From Bacteroidaceae bacterium (lineage in GTDB: Bacteria; Bacteroidota; Bacteroidia; Bacteroidales; Bacteroidaceae): a stretch of 64,000 nt of DNA. The stretch is taken from assembly GCA_017646665.1 (NCBI GenBank), contig JAGCMB010000057.1:1-64000 (forward strand), written 5' to 3'. This document shows, in pieces, positions 28,659 to 37,848 of this stretch. Under the pieces are notes generated by a model. It was given only the letters and a program-made list of their open reading frames with translations, did not search any database and had not been told where the DNA came from. Position 1 is the stretch's first letter. Each line of letters begins with the position of its first letter. The translations under genes were made by a program, and so were the position numbers.

Positions 28659-30577
28659 TTATTTATATTTATAAGTTTTTCCTTTTCTATAATTTTTATT
28701 ATCTCTCTTGTTTTTGTTTCAACCTTTGTAAGGTCTATTAAAAGTTTTATTCTGAACCGTATTGAACGTATGTATATAAAAATATTTATAGGCAATATAA
28801 CAAGTAATAGAATGTTTTTCCATCGTTTTTTGAAAGGAGAAAGTATAGGTCTTATAGCCAATCTCGGTATCTCATTCAGTTGGACAATTATACCTCTGTA
28901 TCTGCTGTTACTTAGTATCTCTACGCTATTTTCAATTTTTTCATTCAGTGAATATAGTGTATCATCCTTTTCATTTAAGAAAACCTTTTTTATTGATGGA
29001 AGGCGCTTTAGCCTATTGTCCATCTTGTAGCGACGTGTTATATTGTATATCTCCTTTAAATCTGCATGACACATCTCATAGTCGGGAGTGTCTATTATAA
29101 CCTCCTTTATTGCTATGTGTCTTTTTTCAGATATACCAAGCAGCTTCATGAAGAAATTCTTTATGGCATCGTTTTTCAGTATACCTGAGTCTTTATTTGC
29201 CTGGTATGTAAAGAAGAAACCCAAAGGTGCAAGAATCATAGTACTCAGCCAGGAGCCGAACCAAATTTTCCAAACACCCTCACTGGCCATCTTTGAACCT
29301 GATGTTTCAAAGATGTAATATAGTATAAATGTAGCTACTGAAATGATAATTGGGTATCCCAAACCACCTTTTCTTACAATGGAACCAAGCGGTGCACCAA
29401 TGAGCAGGAATATGATACATCCTAATGAAAGAGTAATTTTTTCCCACCAGAATATCTGATGTTTGTTAAGGTCTTTATCCAGTTGGTGTATTATCTTGTT
29501 GTTTATATCGTATGTACTCTTTAGACTTGTTACATTTCTCAAGGCATCCCTCTTCCACATCAATTTAGACTTTTGAGTAGCCGAATTGTATATACTGTCA
29601 ACATTCATCCAGTATATATTTTCATTCAACATCATTGTTGAGTCTTCTTGGTTAAAGACAATATTATCCTTGTAGTTATTACGTTTAATGAATTTCAGAT
29701 TCTCTCTTCCAATGCTGTCGTTTGAAATTTTAAGAGAGTCTATATCTTTTTCGAGCCTTTTCATATTCTTACCGTCGGCTCTTGTGTTGATAAAGTCGGC
29801 GTCTTTAATTTCAAAACCACCACCGGTTTCAATAATGACATCTTTTCTGGTAAAGCTCTCCCGACGGTATGGTGTGTTTTTTTTGTCAAAATTCTGTTCT
29901 TCAAGATTTGAGAATTGTTCTCCAGAGAACAGTGAGAGTATCATATGTCTTTCGTCAGCAGTGTTTTTTATAACGGCAGAGTCCGAAACAAGAATATTTG
30001 TCTTTTCAAAACCGGCCGACATATCATATATAGTAACATCATAAAGGACTCCTGTTTCGGGGTTTTTGTTGTTTACATATATACTATACCCTTCGAGTTT
30101 GTTATAGAAAATCTTTTCAATAATATCGCTTTCGGGTGATGTCTGCTTTATCGAATACATCATTTTTAAAAGCTTGACCTGTGCAACCGGAGTAACGAAG
30201 TTTTGGAAACAGAATGATACACCTCCCAAGAATGTACAGCATATAACCAGCGGAAGTATTACTCTTATCAATGGAATTCCGGCAGCCTTGATGGCCAACA
30301 GTTCGAATTTTTCTCCTAAACTGCCGAATGTCATCAATGCAGCAAGCAATATGGCTAGTGGTAAAGCCTTTGAAACAAGTGAAACAGAACCTAATACAAA
30401 GAATTTTGCGACAATGGACATATCAAGTCCTTTATCAACAAAGTCATCAATCCACATCCACAGCAACTGCATAATGAATATGAAAAGACAGATAAAGAAT
30501 GTTGCCATAAAATTCTTAAGGAAAGCCTTAATTATGAAAATATCCAACTTCTTTATGTGAAACAGGCGAAATTTCAT
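28655..30577 (-). CDS. LptF/LptG-family lipopolysaccharide export permease
   Basis: The 640-residue inner-membrane protein is of the YjgP/YjgQ family, which with LptB drives LPS extraction toward the LptC-LptA bridge. The N-terminal membrane segments (about 15-130, [18 protein letters not shown] and [19 protein letters not shown]) are followed by a large periplasmic beta-jellyroll-like region (about 140-365). Three membrane segments lie at about 370-470 ([22 protein letters not shown]), with a long cytoplasmic C-terminal extension of about 170 residues that ends in another hydrophobic segment. It is much longer than the roughly 360-residue E. coli proteins; the extension is usual in Bacteroidetes. 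The assignment to LptF or LptG is not resolvable. Confidence 0.9.
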   Translation of the reverse strand: MKFRLFHIKKLDIFIIKAFLKNFMATFFICLFIFIMQLLWMWIDDFVDKGLDMSIVAKFFVLGSVSLVSKALPLAILLAALMTFGSLGEKFELLAIKAAGIPLIRVILPLVICCTFLGGVSFCFQNFVTPVAQVKLLKMMYSIKQTSPESDIIEKIFYNKLEGYSIYVNNKNPETGVLYDVTIYDMSAGFEKTNILVSDSAVIKNTADERHMILSLFSGEQFSNLEEQNFDKKNTPYRRESFTRKDVIIETGGGFEIKDADFINTRADGKNMKRLEKDIDSLKISNDSIGRENLKFIKRNNYKDNIVFNQEDSTMMLNENIYWMNVDSIYNSATQKSKLMWKRDALRNVTSLKSTYDINNKIIHQLDKDLNKHQIFWWEKITLSLGCIIFLLIGAPLGSIVRKGGLGYPIIISVATFILYYIFETSGSKMASEGVWKIWFGSWLSTMILAPLGFFFTYQANKDSGILKNDAIKNFFMKLLGISEKRHIAIKEVIIDTPDYEMCHADLKEIYNITRRYKMDNRLKRLPSIKKVFLNEKDDTLYSLNEKIENSVEILSNSRYRGIIVQLNEIPRLAIRPILSPFKKRWKNILLLVILPINIFIYIRSIRFRIKLLIDLTKVETKTREIIKIIEKEKLININK

Positions 30578-30727
30578 ATCTGTCGTGATGTGGTATCTTG
30601 CTATTTAAAGTGTTTTTTATATATAAAGCACAGAAAAACTGTATACTGAAATCAGCTTTACAGTTTCCTGTGCAAATTTAACATAAAAAGCGTGATTTTT
30701 TTGTTTCTGTGGCAAAAAAACTCACCA

Positions 30728-31108
30728 TTACATTCCCGATTGTCTTCTTAAATTTTCAATTTGTGAATTCCACAACTCTTTTTGGTCTTCAATCTCGTCT
30801 TTGTCGGCGAAATCTGTTATTTCAAGCGTGTTCTCCCGTGTAAGTTCATTGTATGATATTCTCATCTCAAAATAGGTATTCGGAGATTCGTCTTCCCACC
30901 GGAATTTGACATATACACCATTCCTTTGTGCAACAAGATGTGCAATCTTTTTCTCGGTCTTTCCCCAATAAAAACTGTATGTACGGTCAAAACTCTCTAC
31001 CTTATCGGCAAACCAAGGTGATAATCCAGCTGTAGTTCCAATATATTTCCATATTATTGCTGCACTGCCTTTAAGTGGGTATTCAAGAAAAAGTTTCTCT
31101 TTACTCAT
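30728..31108 (-). CDS. START-like domain protein (AHSA1/SRPBCC superfamily)
   Basis: A 126-residue single-domain protein with the SRPBCC pattern: an N-terminal strand (LFLEYPLKGSAAIIWKYIGT), a helix leading to LSPWFADKV, successive beta strands (YSFYWG, IAHLVAQRNG, YVKFRWEDE, FEMRISYNE, LEITDFAD) and a long C-terminal helix. Such proteins bind hydrophobic ligands or act as Hsp90 co-chaperone-like factors. This subgroup is a conserved Bacteroidetes family without known function. It is transcribed alone; a TAnnTTTG match at 31117-31124 would give a nearly leaderless transcript. Confidence 0.85.
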   Translation of the reverse strand: MSKEKLFLEYPLKGSAAIIWKYIGTTAGLSPWFADKVESFDRTYSFYWGKTEKKIAHLVAQRNGVYVKFRWEDESPNTYFEMRISYNELTRENTLEITDFADKDEIEDQKELWNSQIENLRRQSGM

Positions 31109-31116
31109 TGTTTACG

Positions 31117-31124
31117 CAAAGTTA
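31117..31124 (-). promoter_or_regulatory. Possible -7 element for the START-like gene
   Basis: CAAAGTTA reads TAACTTTG on the minus strand, an exact TAnnTTTG match, but only 9 bases before the ATG, so transcription would begin almost at the start codon. No -33 element is clear. Confidence 0.3.
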
Positions 31125-31282
31125 TAAGTTTAAATAAGTTATATATCAGTCGCAAGTTAATGAATATAAATCATAAATCCAATTTTTATATATGGTTTTA
31201 TCGTCTTTTTTAAAGTTTGTTATATTTTTAAGTGTGTTTTTTATGTGTAAGAGATTTTTTTTGATGAAAAAAACGAAAAAAG

Positions 31283-31314
31283 TTTGTCAATTAGAAATTA
31301 TAGATATATCTTTG
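31283..31314 (+). promoter_or_regulatory. Promoter of the tRNA-Met gene
   Basis: TTTG (31283-31286), 20 bases, then TATCTTTG (31307-31314) is a textbook Bacteroidetes promoter. The predicted start lies about 10 bases before the mature tRNA. Confidence 0.75.
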
Positions 31315-31331
31315 CACCGCAAAAATGCGAT

Positions 31332-31405
31332 GGCGAGATAGCTCAGCTGGTTAGAGCGCATGATTCATAATCATGAGGTCCCCGGTTCAATCCCGGGTCT
31401 CGCTA
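31332..31405 (+). tRNA. tRNA-Met (anticodon CAT)
   Basis: A 74-base cloverleaf: acceptor GGCGAGA / TCTCGCT, D arm GCTC...GAGC, anticodon arm CATGA-TTCATAA-TCATG with anticodon CAT, variable AGGTC, T arm CCCGG-TTCAATC-CCGGG, and discriminator A. CCA is not encoded. It lacks the three G-C pairs of the initiator anticodon stem, so elongator methionine is most likely; a lysidine-modified Ile tRNA is the alternative for a CAT anticodon. Confidence 0.95.
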
Positions 31406-31410
31406 CTGAG

Positions 31411-31449
31411 CGGAGAAAGTTGAAAGACTCTCTCCGTTTTCTTTTTTTT
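31411..31449 (+). terminator. Terminator of the tRNA-Met gene
   Basis: The stem CGGAGAAAG / CTCTCTCCG (one mismatch) is followed by a long T tract, 5 bases after the mature tRNA. Confidence 0.8.
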
Positions 31450-31505
31450 GCAATGGTTCTATTTATTGCTTGAAAATTATTTTTATCACCACGTCTGTTT
31501 AAATT

Positions 31506-32588
31506 ATGAAACACTGTATAACACTCATTCTTTGTGTCATAGGAATACTTGATATATGCGCTCAACAGAGTGCTGATGTTTCTGCCCAAGAGGGTGTCAA
31601 TGATGACAAAGTTCAATTTGTCTTTGATATAGAGAATTTCAATTTTTTCGATAATCGGGAGGTTTGCAGCCCGTATCAAATTTCACAAACCTTCTTCGGT
31701 TCACGTTTGGGTGCAGATGTTGGATTGAAATTTGGTGACAATGTTGTAATGGTCGGTGCGCAAGTTATAAAGGATTTTGGTGCGAGTGGTCTTTTTAAAA
31801 GTGATTTGACCTTTTATTATCACTATGACAATGGTCGTTTCTCTGGTCTTTTTGGCTCTTTTCCACGAAAAATGTTGCATCGTGAACTGCCGGATATTTT
31901 CATATACGATTCACTTCAATATTACTCACCGTCTATTCACGGAGCACTCATAAAGTATGAATGTAATTATGGCTATGCCGAGGCTTATTGTAACTGGATT
32001 AACAAGCAGGGTGTTGGACAGCGCGAGATATTCGAGATTGTTTCCGACGGTCGCTTTGGATATAAAGGTTTTTATGGGGGGTGGAATATACAGCTTCTTC
32101 ATTTTTCGGTTCCGCAGCCATCGGAAGGGTATACGGTTTATGACAAGGTTATGCTTAACCCGCATATAGGTTATGAATGTGAAAAATTGGGATGGTTTGA
32201 TGATTTTAGCGTCGAAGCCGGTTTGATGCTCTCTCTTAATCGTGACCGCCGTAATATGGTATGGAAGACACCTATCGGTTTTCTTGGAGATGTCCGCTTG
32301 CGAAAATGGCGTGTAGAGCTTCGTAACAGTTTGTATGTTGGTGGAAAACAATTCTCCGACTATGAACTTTATGGCTCTCAGCTACATCGTGGCGACCCAT
32401 ATTATCGTAGTTCGTTGTATGACCGGACAGATGTCTGTCTGTATCTGTTGGATAATAAGTATGTGCAATGTTATGTGAATGCTTCTTTTCATTACACAGA
32501 ACGTGTTCTTGATTATTCACAGCAGGTTACATTGCGCTTATCTCCTGATTTACTGTTGTTCAAAAAACTGTTCAAGTTGAATAAATGA
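31506..32588 (+). CDS. Predicted outer-membrane beta-barrel protein, function unknown
   Basis: The product is 360 residues. A signal peptide covers residues 1-19 (MKHCITLILCVIGILDICA), with QQS after the cleavage site. The rest alternates short amphipathic beta strands rich in Tyr, Phe, Trp and Gly (FGSRLGADVGLKFGDNVVMVGAQ, shown here in part as GADVGLKFG; YGYAEAYCNW; FGYKGFYGGWNIQLLHF; VEAGLMLSL). That is the pattern of a mid-sized porin-like barrel of roughly 14-16 strands. It ends with LRLSPDLLLFKKLFKLNK, without a terminal Phe. No named family is recognised. It lies between tRNA-Met and a convergent symporter gene. Confidence 0.75.
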   Translation: MKHCITLILCVIGILDICAQQSADVSAQEGVNDDKVQFVFDIENFNFFDNREVCSPYQISQTFFGSRLGADVGLKFGDNVVMVGAQVIKDFGASGLFKSDLTFYYHYDNGRFSGLFGSFPRKMLHRELPDIFIYDSLQYYSPSIHGALIKYECNYGYAEAYCNWINKQGVGQREIFEIVSDGRFGYKGFYGGWNIQLLHFSVPQPSEGYTVYDKVMLNPHIGYECEKLGWFDDFSVEAGLMLSLNRDRRNMVWKTPIGFLGDVRLRKWRVELRNSLYVGGKQFSDYELYGSQLHRGDPYYRSSLYDRTDVCLYLLDNKYVQCYVNASFHYTERVLDYSQQVTLRLSPDLLLFKKLFKLNK

Positions 32589-32600
32589 TAAATGCCGGCT

Positions 32601-32650
32601 GTGAAGTGAACCCCAAAAGTTAGACAAAAAACTTTTGGGGTTCACTTCAC
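32601..32650. terminator. Perfect 21-base inverted repeat between convergent genes
   Basis: Two 21-base arms (32601-32621 and 32630-32650) pair perfectly across an 8-base loop. The position between convergent stops, 12 and 1 bases away, makes it a bidirectional terminator. The inner sequence CCCCAAAAGTTAGACA resembles the terminal inverted repeats of IS3-family elements, so it may derive from insertion sequence ends. Confidence 0.75.
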
Positions 32651-32651
32651 A

Positions 32652-34043
32652 TTAAATATTTCTTGCGCTTTTCAGTTTCTTATTGATTTCTTTCATTCGT
32701 TTTGTAGTAAGTGGATATATGAAAATGAATATAGCCGAGAGTGCTGCAATGCCTGCAGGAATCCAGCTTATCAACAAGCGTAATCCTTCAATGGCATCGG
32801 GTGTTTGAATAGCTCCTTCAGCTGTATTGAACCCGAATGAGGCTAGTAGCCAAAGCACTGCCGATGTTCCGAAAGCACCTCCGAACTTCTGTGCCATAGA
32901 CGATGAAGAGAATATCAATCCGGTAGATGCTGTCTTGAATTTCAGCTCGGCATAGTCTGAAATATCGGCATACATACTCCACACAAGTGGTGATATTATA
33001 CCGGTGAAAATACCTGTTATGATTTGCAGTACAAGCAAAGTCCAGTATCCGGTTGTACTGTCTGTAGGTACATAGTAGAATGTTATGCATAGCGCCATAA
33101 TCGCAAACAAAGAGTAAAGGAATGTACTCTTTTTACCAAGTTTGAATGTTATTGGTGTAGCTATGGCAACACCAATCATATTGGCTATTTCACCAATAGT
33201 AAAGAATATACCGGCATAGAAAAGGAAGTCGATGGAGAAGAATGACAATGTCGCTCCTTCGGCAATCTGTGTGGTAAAGTAATATGGAATGACGGCATAT
33301 CTTACAGCGCCAAAGAAGTTGAAGAAAAGGACACCTCCCAAAAGAATCCACCAGGGACCATTGTGGAGCAATGATTTCAAATCATCTGTAATGTTGCTTT
33401 GTTTGATTGCTGGCTTAATTCTCTCGCGTGTCATTTTAAAGGTTAGCACAAAGAGAATAAGACAAATGGTACTCACGACAATCATAGCTGTCTGCCACGC
33501 CTGTGGTTCGTATGTGAGTTTTCCGCTCACCCCCGCAATGGAGTTGCAGAGAGGTTCCCACAAGGCAAGTACAATGAATGAACCCGTGTAGGCAAAAAAC
33601 ATTCTGTATGATGAAAAAACGGTCTTTTCATCGGTATCTTCTGTCATAACTCCAAGCATTGAACCATAGGGAACATTAATGGCTGTGTACACGGTCATCA
33701 TAAGTATGTATGTGACAAAAGCCCATATATTCTTGCCTGTTTCGTCCAAGCTAGGTGTTGTAAACAGTAGAATTCCGGCAATTGCAAATGGAATGGAAAT
33801 CCAAAGCAGATAAGGACGGTATTTACCCCATTTTGTTGTTGTACGGTCGGCAATGATACCCATCATCGGGTCTGAAACAGCGTCCCAGATTTTTGTAACA
33901 AGGAATAAAACAGCTGCAAGACCAAGGTCAAGTCCGAACACGTTTGTGTAGAATATTGGCAAATATGCACTGAATACTTTCCAGAACATTGATGAGGCCA
34001 TATCACCTAATCCATATCCTATTTTCTCACTTAATGTAGCCAT
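32652..34043 (-). CDS. MFS sugar symporter of the GPH (MelB-like) family
   Basis: This 463-residue inner-membrane transporter has about 12 hydrophobic segments. The N-terminal pattern KIGYGLGDMASSMFWKVF, then WDAVSDPMMGIIADRTTTKWGKYRPYLLW (the family motif D-x-x-x-D-P-x-x-G...D+T+++GKxRP), identifies the glycoside-pentoside-hexuronide:cation symporters. These import a sugar with Na+ or H+. The substrate cannot be inferred, since no glycoside hydrolase or sugar kinase is nearby. A possible -7 element is at 34075-34082. Transcribed alone. Confidence 0.9.
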   Translation of the reverse strand: MATLSEKIGYGLGDMASSMFWKVFSAYLPIFYTNVFGLDLGLAAVLFLVTKIWDAVSDPMMGIIADRTTTKWGKYRPYLLWISIPFAIAGILLFTTPSLDETGKNIWAFVTYILMMTVYTAINVPYGSMLGVMTEDTDEKTVFSSYRMFFAYTGSFIVLALWEPLCNSIAGVSGKLTYEPQAWQTAMIVVSTICLILFVLTFKMTRERIKPAIKQSNITDDLKSLLHNGPWWILLGGVLFFNFFGAVRYAVIPYYFTTQIAEGATLSFFSIDFLFYAGIFFTIGEIANMIGVAIATPITFKLGKKSTFLYSLFAIMALCITFYYVPTDSTTGYWTLLVLQIITGIFTGIISPLVWSMYADISDYAELKFKTASTGLIFSSSSMAQKFGGAFGTSAVLWLLASFGFNTAEGAIQTPDAIEGLRLLISWIPAGIAALSAIFIFIYPLTTKRMKEINKKLKSARNI

Positions 34044-34074
34044 AGTGTTTTTTGTTTTTGTAATTAAATTTTGG

Positions 34075-34082
34075 CAAATGTA
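34075..34082 (-). promoter_or_regulatory. Possible -7 element for the GPH symporter
   Basis: CAAATGTA reads TACATTTG on the minus strand, an exact TAnnTTTG match 32 bases upstream of the start. No TTTG is found at the expected distance. Confidence 0.35.
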
Positions 34083-34199
34083 ACAAAAGTGTGTGTCAAT
34101 GCCAATATAAGTATGTTTTTTTTGAGTGTAGGAAACTGTAAAAGCTGTTGTTTGTTCCTTTTCCTATAAAAAGAGGTGAAATCCAAAAAAAAAGAGCCT

Positions 34200-34233
34200 T
34201 TTGCTGTTTTTTATAAAAAAAAGTTTATTTTTG
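34200..34233 (+). promoter_or_regulatory. Promoter of frdCAB
   Basis: TATTTTTG (34226-34233) matches TAnnTTTG exactly, with TTTG at 34200-34203 (22-base spacing). The leader to frdC would be about 65 bases. Confidence 0.5.
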
Positions 34234-34304
34234 TCATTTGTAAAATACGCTTATTGGCGTTGAGTGAACTATTTATTTATTATATAATTTAAAATCAATT
34301 CATT

Positions 34305-35003
34305 ATGTGGTTAACTAAATCTTCTGTGGGAAGAAAGGTTATAATGAGTGTATCGGGTGTTGCCCTTGTACTCTTCCTTCTTTTCCACATGGCAATGAAC
34401 CTTGTTGCTATCTTCAGCACCGAGGGTTACAACATGATTTGTGAGTTCTTGGGAGCTAACTGGTATGCATTGGTGGGAACAGCTGGTCTTGCTGCTCTCG
34501 TTGTTGTACACTTTGTTTATGCTTTCGTTCTTACAATCCAGAACAGAAAGGCTCGCGGTTCACAGCGTTATGCTGTTGCCGAAAGACCAAAGGGTGTGTC
34601 TTGGGCATCGCAGAATATGCTTGCTCTTGGTATCATCGTTGTTGTTGGTCTTGGCTTGCACCTCTTCAATTTCTGGGCAAATATGCAGTTGCCCGAGGTT
34701 CTTCACAAGTTGGGTATGCATGTTGATTCTGCTACAATGGCAAGTGTTGCCGATGGTTCAGGTTACATTGCAAAGACCTTTACTTGCCCTGTCTATGCAG
34801 CTCTTTATGTTATTTGGTTGGCAGCTTTGTGGTTCCACCTTACACACGGTTTCTGGAGCGCAATGCAGACACTCGGTATCAACAACAAGGTATGGTTCTG
34901 CCGTTGGAAGGCTATCGGTAACGTAATTGTTACTTTGATTATCCTTGGTTTCTTGGCTGTTGTTGTTGCCGGTTTCTTTGGTCTTGGTGCTTTGGGTGCC
35001 TAA
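34305..35003 (+). CDS. frdC: Fumarate reductase/succinate dehydrogenase cytochrome b subunit
   Basis: The 232-residue membrane anchor is of the single-subunit, dihaem, five-helix (type B) class. Five hydrophobic segments are visible (starting near residues 12, 57, 105, 160 and 205). Haem-ligand histidines sit within them, in LFLLFHMAMNL, VVHFVYAF, LGLHLFNFW and LWFHLTHGFWSAMQ. It passes electrons between menaquinone and the FrdB iron-sulfur centres. It is the first gene of frdCAB and uses strongly biased codons (GGT, GCT, CGT, CTT), as expected for an abundant protein. Confidence 0.94.
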   Translation: MWLTKSSVGRKVIMSVSGVALVLFLLFHMAMNLVAIFSTEGYNMICEFLGANWYALVGTAGLAALVVVHFVYAFVLTIQNRKARGSQRYAVAERPKGVSWASQNMLALGIIVVVGLGLHLFNFWANMQLPEVLHKLGMHVDSATMASVADGSGYIAKTFTCPVYAALYVIWLAALWFHLTHGFWSAMQTLGINNKVWFCRWKAIGNVIVTLIILGFLAVVVAGFFGLGALGA

Positions 35004-35038
35004 TTACAATTCAGTGTAAAATCTAAAACATATATATT

Positions 35039-36997
35039 ATGGCTAAAATCAGTTCAATAAAAGTGGATTCTAAAATCCCAGAAGGCCCATTGGCTGAAAA
35101 ATGGACTAACTATAAGGCACATCAGAAATTGGTGAACCCTGCCAACAAGCGTAAGTTGGATATCATCGTTGTGGGTACAGGTCTTGCTGGTGCATCGGCT
35201 GCTGCTTCACTTGGTGCTATGGGTTTCAATGTGCTTAACTTCTGTATTCAGGATTCTCCACGTCGCGCTCACTCTATTGCTGCGCAGGGTGGTATCAATG
35301 CTGCAAAGAACTATCAGAACGACGGCGACTCTGTATACCGTCTTTTCTATGATACAATCAAGGGTGGTGACTACCGTGCACGCGAAGCTAACGTTCACCG
35401 TTTGGCTGAGGTTTCAGGTGCTATCATTGACCAATGTGTAGCGCAGTGCGTTCCTTTTGCACGTGAGTACGGCGGTCTTTTGGCTAACCGTTCATTCGGT
35501 GGTGCTCAGGTATCGCGTACATTCTATGCCCGCGGTCAGACCGGTCAGCAGCTTCTTCTCGGTGCTTACTCAGCACTTAACTATCAGGTAAACCAGGGTA
35601 CTGTAAAGGTTTATACACGTTACGAGATGCTTGACCTCGTTATTATCGATGGTCGTGCACGCGGTATCATTGCGCGTAACCTTGTAACAGGTAAGGTTGA
35701 GCGTTTCGCTGCTCACGCTGTTGTTATCGGTACCGGTGGTTACGGTAACGCATACTTCCTTTCTACCAACGCTATGGGTAGCAACGGTTCTGCTGCTCTC
35801 CAGTGCTACCGTAAGGGTGCTTGGTTTGCTAACCCTTGCTACGCACAGATTCACCCAACCTGTATCCCTGTTCACGGCGACAAGCAGTCTAAGTTGACTC
35901 TTATGTCTGAGTCACTACGTAATGACGGTCGTATTTGGGTTCCAAAGAAGCTCGAGGATGCAAAGGCACTTCAGGCCGGTACAAAACATCCTAACGATAT
36001 TCCAGACGAGGACCGTGACTTCTATTTGGAGCGCCGTTATCCTGCATTTGGTAACCTTGTTCCACGTGACGTTGCTTCACGTGCTGCAAAGGAGCGTTGC
36101 GACAAGGGCTTTGGTGTAAACAACACCGGTTTGGCCGTATTCCTCGACTTCAAGTATGCTATCCAGCGTTTGGGTGAGGATGTTGTACGTCAGCGTTATG
36201 GTAACCTCTTCGATATGTACGAGGAGATTGCTGATACAAACCCATACAAGGAGCCAATGATGATATTCCCTGCTATCCACTATACAATGGGTGGTATTTG
36301 GGTTGACTACGAGTTGCAGACATCTGTTCCAGGTTTGTTTGCTATTGGTGAGGCTAACTTCAGCGACCACGGTGCTAACCGTCTTGGTGCTTCGGCTCTT
36401 ATGCAGGGTCTTGCCGATGGTTACTTTGTTCTTCCTTATACAATCCAGAACTATCTTGCCGACCAGATTCAGGTTCCACGCTTCAGCACTGACGCTCCTG
36501 AGTTTGCCGAGGCCGAGAAGGCTGTAAACGACAAGATTGCCAAGTTGATGGCTATCAAGGGTACACGTAGCGTTGACTCTATCCATAAGGAACTTGGTCT
36601 TGTGATGTGGGACAATGTAGGTATGGCACGTACCAAAGAATCTCTTGAGAAGGCTCTCAAGGAGATTGACCGCGTTGAGAAACTCTTTTGGAGCGAGCTC
36701 CGTATCCCAGGTGAGGCTGATTCTCTTAACATTGAGCTCGAGAAGGCACTCCGCTTGCTCGACTTCATTGAGATTGGTCGCTTGATGGCATACGACGCCC
36801 TCAACCGTGAGGAGTCTTGTGGTGGTCACTTCCGTGAGGAGCATCAGACCGAAGAGGGTGAGGCTAAGCGTGACGATGAGAACTTCTCATACGTTGCTTG
36901 CTGGAAGTACACCGGCGAGGGTCAGGAGCCAGAACTTCTCAAAGAGGACCTCAACTATCAGTACATTAAGGTACAACAGCGTAACTACAAAAACTAA
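35039..36997 (+). CDS. frdA: Fumarate reductase/succinate dehydrogenase flavoprotein subunit
   Basis: This 652-residue catalytic subunit reduces fumarate to succinate, the terminal step of the anaerobic electron chain that yields succinate and propionate in Bacteroidales. The FAD-binding [16 protein letters not shown] starts at about 44. Covalent FAD attachment is expected at His78 in [15 protein letters not shown]. The substrate region has THPT-like [17 protein letters not shown] and the active-site [18 protein letters not shown] segment (here [14 protein letters not shown]). The C-terminal domain has [12 protein letters not shown] (here [12 protein letters not shown]). It lies 35 bases after frdC and 21 before frdB. 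Codon use is strongly biased, unlike the flanking genes. Confidence 0.96.
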   Translation: MAKISSIKVDSKIPEGPLAEKWTNYKAHQKLVNPANKRKLDIIVVGTGLAGASAAASLGAMGFNVLNFCIQDSPRRAHSIAAQGGINAAKNYQNDGDSVYRLFYDTIKGGDYRAREANVHRLAEVSGAIIDQCVAQCVPFAREYGGLLANRSFGGAQVSRTFYARGQTGQQLLLGAYSALNYQVNQGTVKVYTRYEMLDLVIIDGRARGIIARNLVTGKVERFAAHAVVIGTGGYGNAYFLSTNAMGSNGSAALQCYRKGAWFANPCYAQIHPTCIPVHGDKQSKLTLMSESLRNDGRIWVPKKLEDAKALQAGTKHPNDIPDEDRDFYLERRYPAFGNLVPRDVASRAAKERCDKGFGVNNTGLAVFLDFKYAIQRLGEDVVRQRYGNLFDMYEEIADTNPYKEPMMIFPAIHYTMGGIWVDYELQTSVPGLFAIGEANFSDHGANRLGASALMQGLADGYFVLPYTIQNYLADQIQVPRFSTDAPEFAEAEKAVNDKIAKLMAIKGTRSVDSIHKELGLVMWDNVGMARTKESLEKALKEIDRVEKLFWSELRIPGEADSLNIELEKALRLLDFIEIGRLMAYDALNREESCGGHFREEHQTEEGEAKRDDENFSYVACWKYTGEGQEPELLKEDLNYQYIKVQQRNYKN

Positions 36998-37018
36998 TCA
37001 TTCCTAAATTTGTAAGCA

Positions 37019-37774
37019 ATGGACAAAAATATAAGTTTTACATTGAAGGTATGGCGTCAGAGAGGTCCTAAGGCTAAAGGTGCTTTTGAGACCTATCAGA
37101 TGAAGGATATTCCTGGCGATACCTCATTCCTCGAGATGCTCGACATTCTTAATGAACAGTTGGTAAACGAGAATAAGGAACCGGTTGCATTCGACCACGA
37201 CTGCCGCGAGGGTATCTGCGGTATGTGCTCGCTTTATGTAAACGGTCATCCTCACGGCCCTGCAACAGGTGCTACAACCTGTCAGCTCTATATGCGCCGT
37301 TTCAAGGATGGTGACACAATCACCGTTGAGCCTTGGCGTTCAGCAGGTTTCCCTGTAATCCGCGACCTTATGGTTGACCGTACAGCGTTCGACAAGATTC
37401 AGCAGGCCGGTGGTTATGTATCAATCAACACAGGCGGTATGCCCGATGCCAATGCAATTCCCATTGGTAAGGATGTTGCCGAGGAGGCTATGGATGCTGC
37501 AGCTTGTATCGGTTGCGGTGCTTGTGTAGCTGCTTGTAAGAACGGTTCTGCAATGTTGTTCGTTTCGGCAAAGGTAAGCCAGTTTGCATTGTTGCCACAG
37601 GGTAAGGTTGAGGCTGCAAAGCGTGTAAAGGCTATGGTTGCCAAGATGGACGAACTTGGTTTCGGTAACTGTACAAACACTCGTGCTTGTGAGGCTGAAT
37701 GTCCCAAGTGTGTATCAATCAGCAATATCGCACGTTTGAACCGCGAGTTTATCAAGGCTAAATTGAAGGATTGA
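37019..37774 (+). CDS. frdB: Fumarate reductase/succinate dehydrogenase iron-sulfur subunit
   Basis: The 251-residue electron-transfer subunit has three cluster motifs. The [2Fe-2S] ligands are Cys62, 67, 70 and 88 (CREGICGMC, then C). The [4Fe-4S] and [3Fe-4S] ligands lie in [11 protein letters not shown] (163-173) and [14 protein letters not shown] (218-231). The N-terminal extension and the [11 protein letters not shown] segment are typical for the Bacteroidetes type. It is the last gene of frdCAB, followed by a strong palindromic terminator. Confidence 0.96.
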   Translation: MDKNISFTLKVWRQRGPKAKGAFETYQMKDIPGDTSFLEMLDILNEQLVNENKEPVAFDHDCREGICGMCSLYVNGHPHGPATGATTCQLYMRRFKDGDTITVEPWRSAGFPVIRDLMVDRTAFDKIQQAGGYVSINTGGMPDANAIPIGKDVAEEAMDAAACIGCGACVAACKNGSAMLFVSAKVSQFALLPQGKVEAAKRVKAMVAKMDELGFGNCTNTRACEAECPKCVSISNIARLNREFIKAKLKD

Positions 37775-37790
37775 TAAGTTCTTGATATTA

Positions 37791-37830
37791 ACACAAAAAG
37801 TGAGGTTGCATGCAACCTCACTTTTTGTGT
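37791..37830. terminator. Perfect 40-base palindrome terminating frdCAB
   Basis: Twenty bases (37791-37810) are followed directly by their exact complement (37811-37830), with A and T tracts at the ends. In RNA it forms an 18-base stem with a 4-base loop on either strand, ending frdB and the convergent PepSY-like gene. Confidence 0.88.
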
Positions 37831-37848
37831 ATTTTATTCCTTAAGTAA

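Noticed and set aside
27400..28700. FMN riboswitch near ribBA
   Set aside because: ribBA overlaps the upstream gene by 4 bases and has no leader; no FMN-element sequence was seen.
31371..31679. Minus-strand frame ending in ARPGIEPGTS
   Set aside because: This ending is the well-known false translation of a tRNA gene's antisense; the frame overlaps tRNA-Met, its terminator and the plus-strand barrel gene.
36058..36068. TGTTCCACGTG in frdA, a parS-like half site
   Set aside because: Only one half of the palindrome is present (the second half reads ACGTT); it encodes the conserved Val-Pro-Arg-Asp of FrdA and is best taken as chance.
36077..36844. Long minus-strand frame (255 codons) inside frdA
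   Set aside because: It is an antisense shadow produced by the strong codon bias of frdA. It has no signal, no promoter and no recognisable domain.
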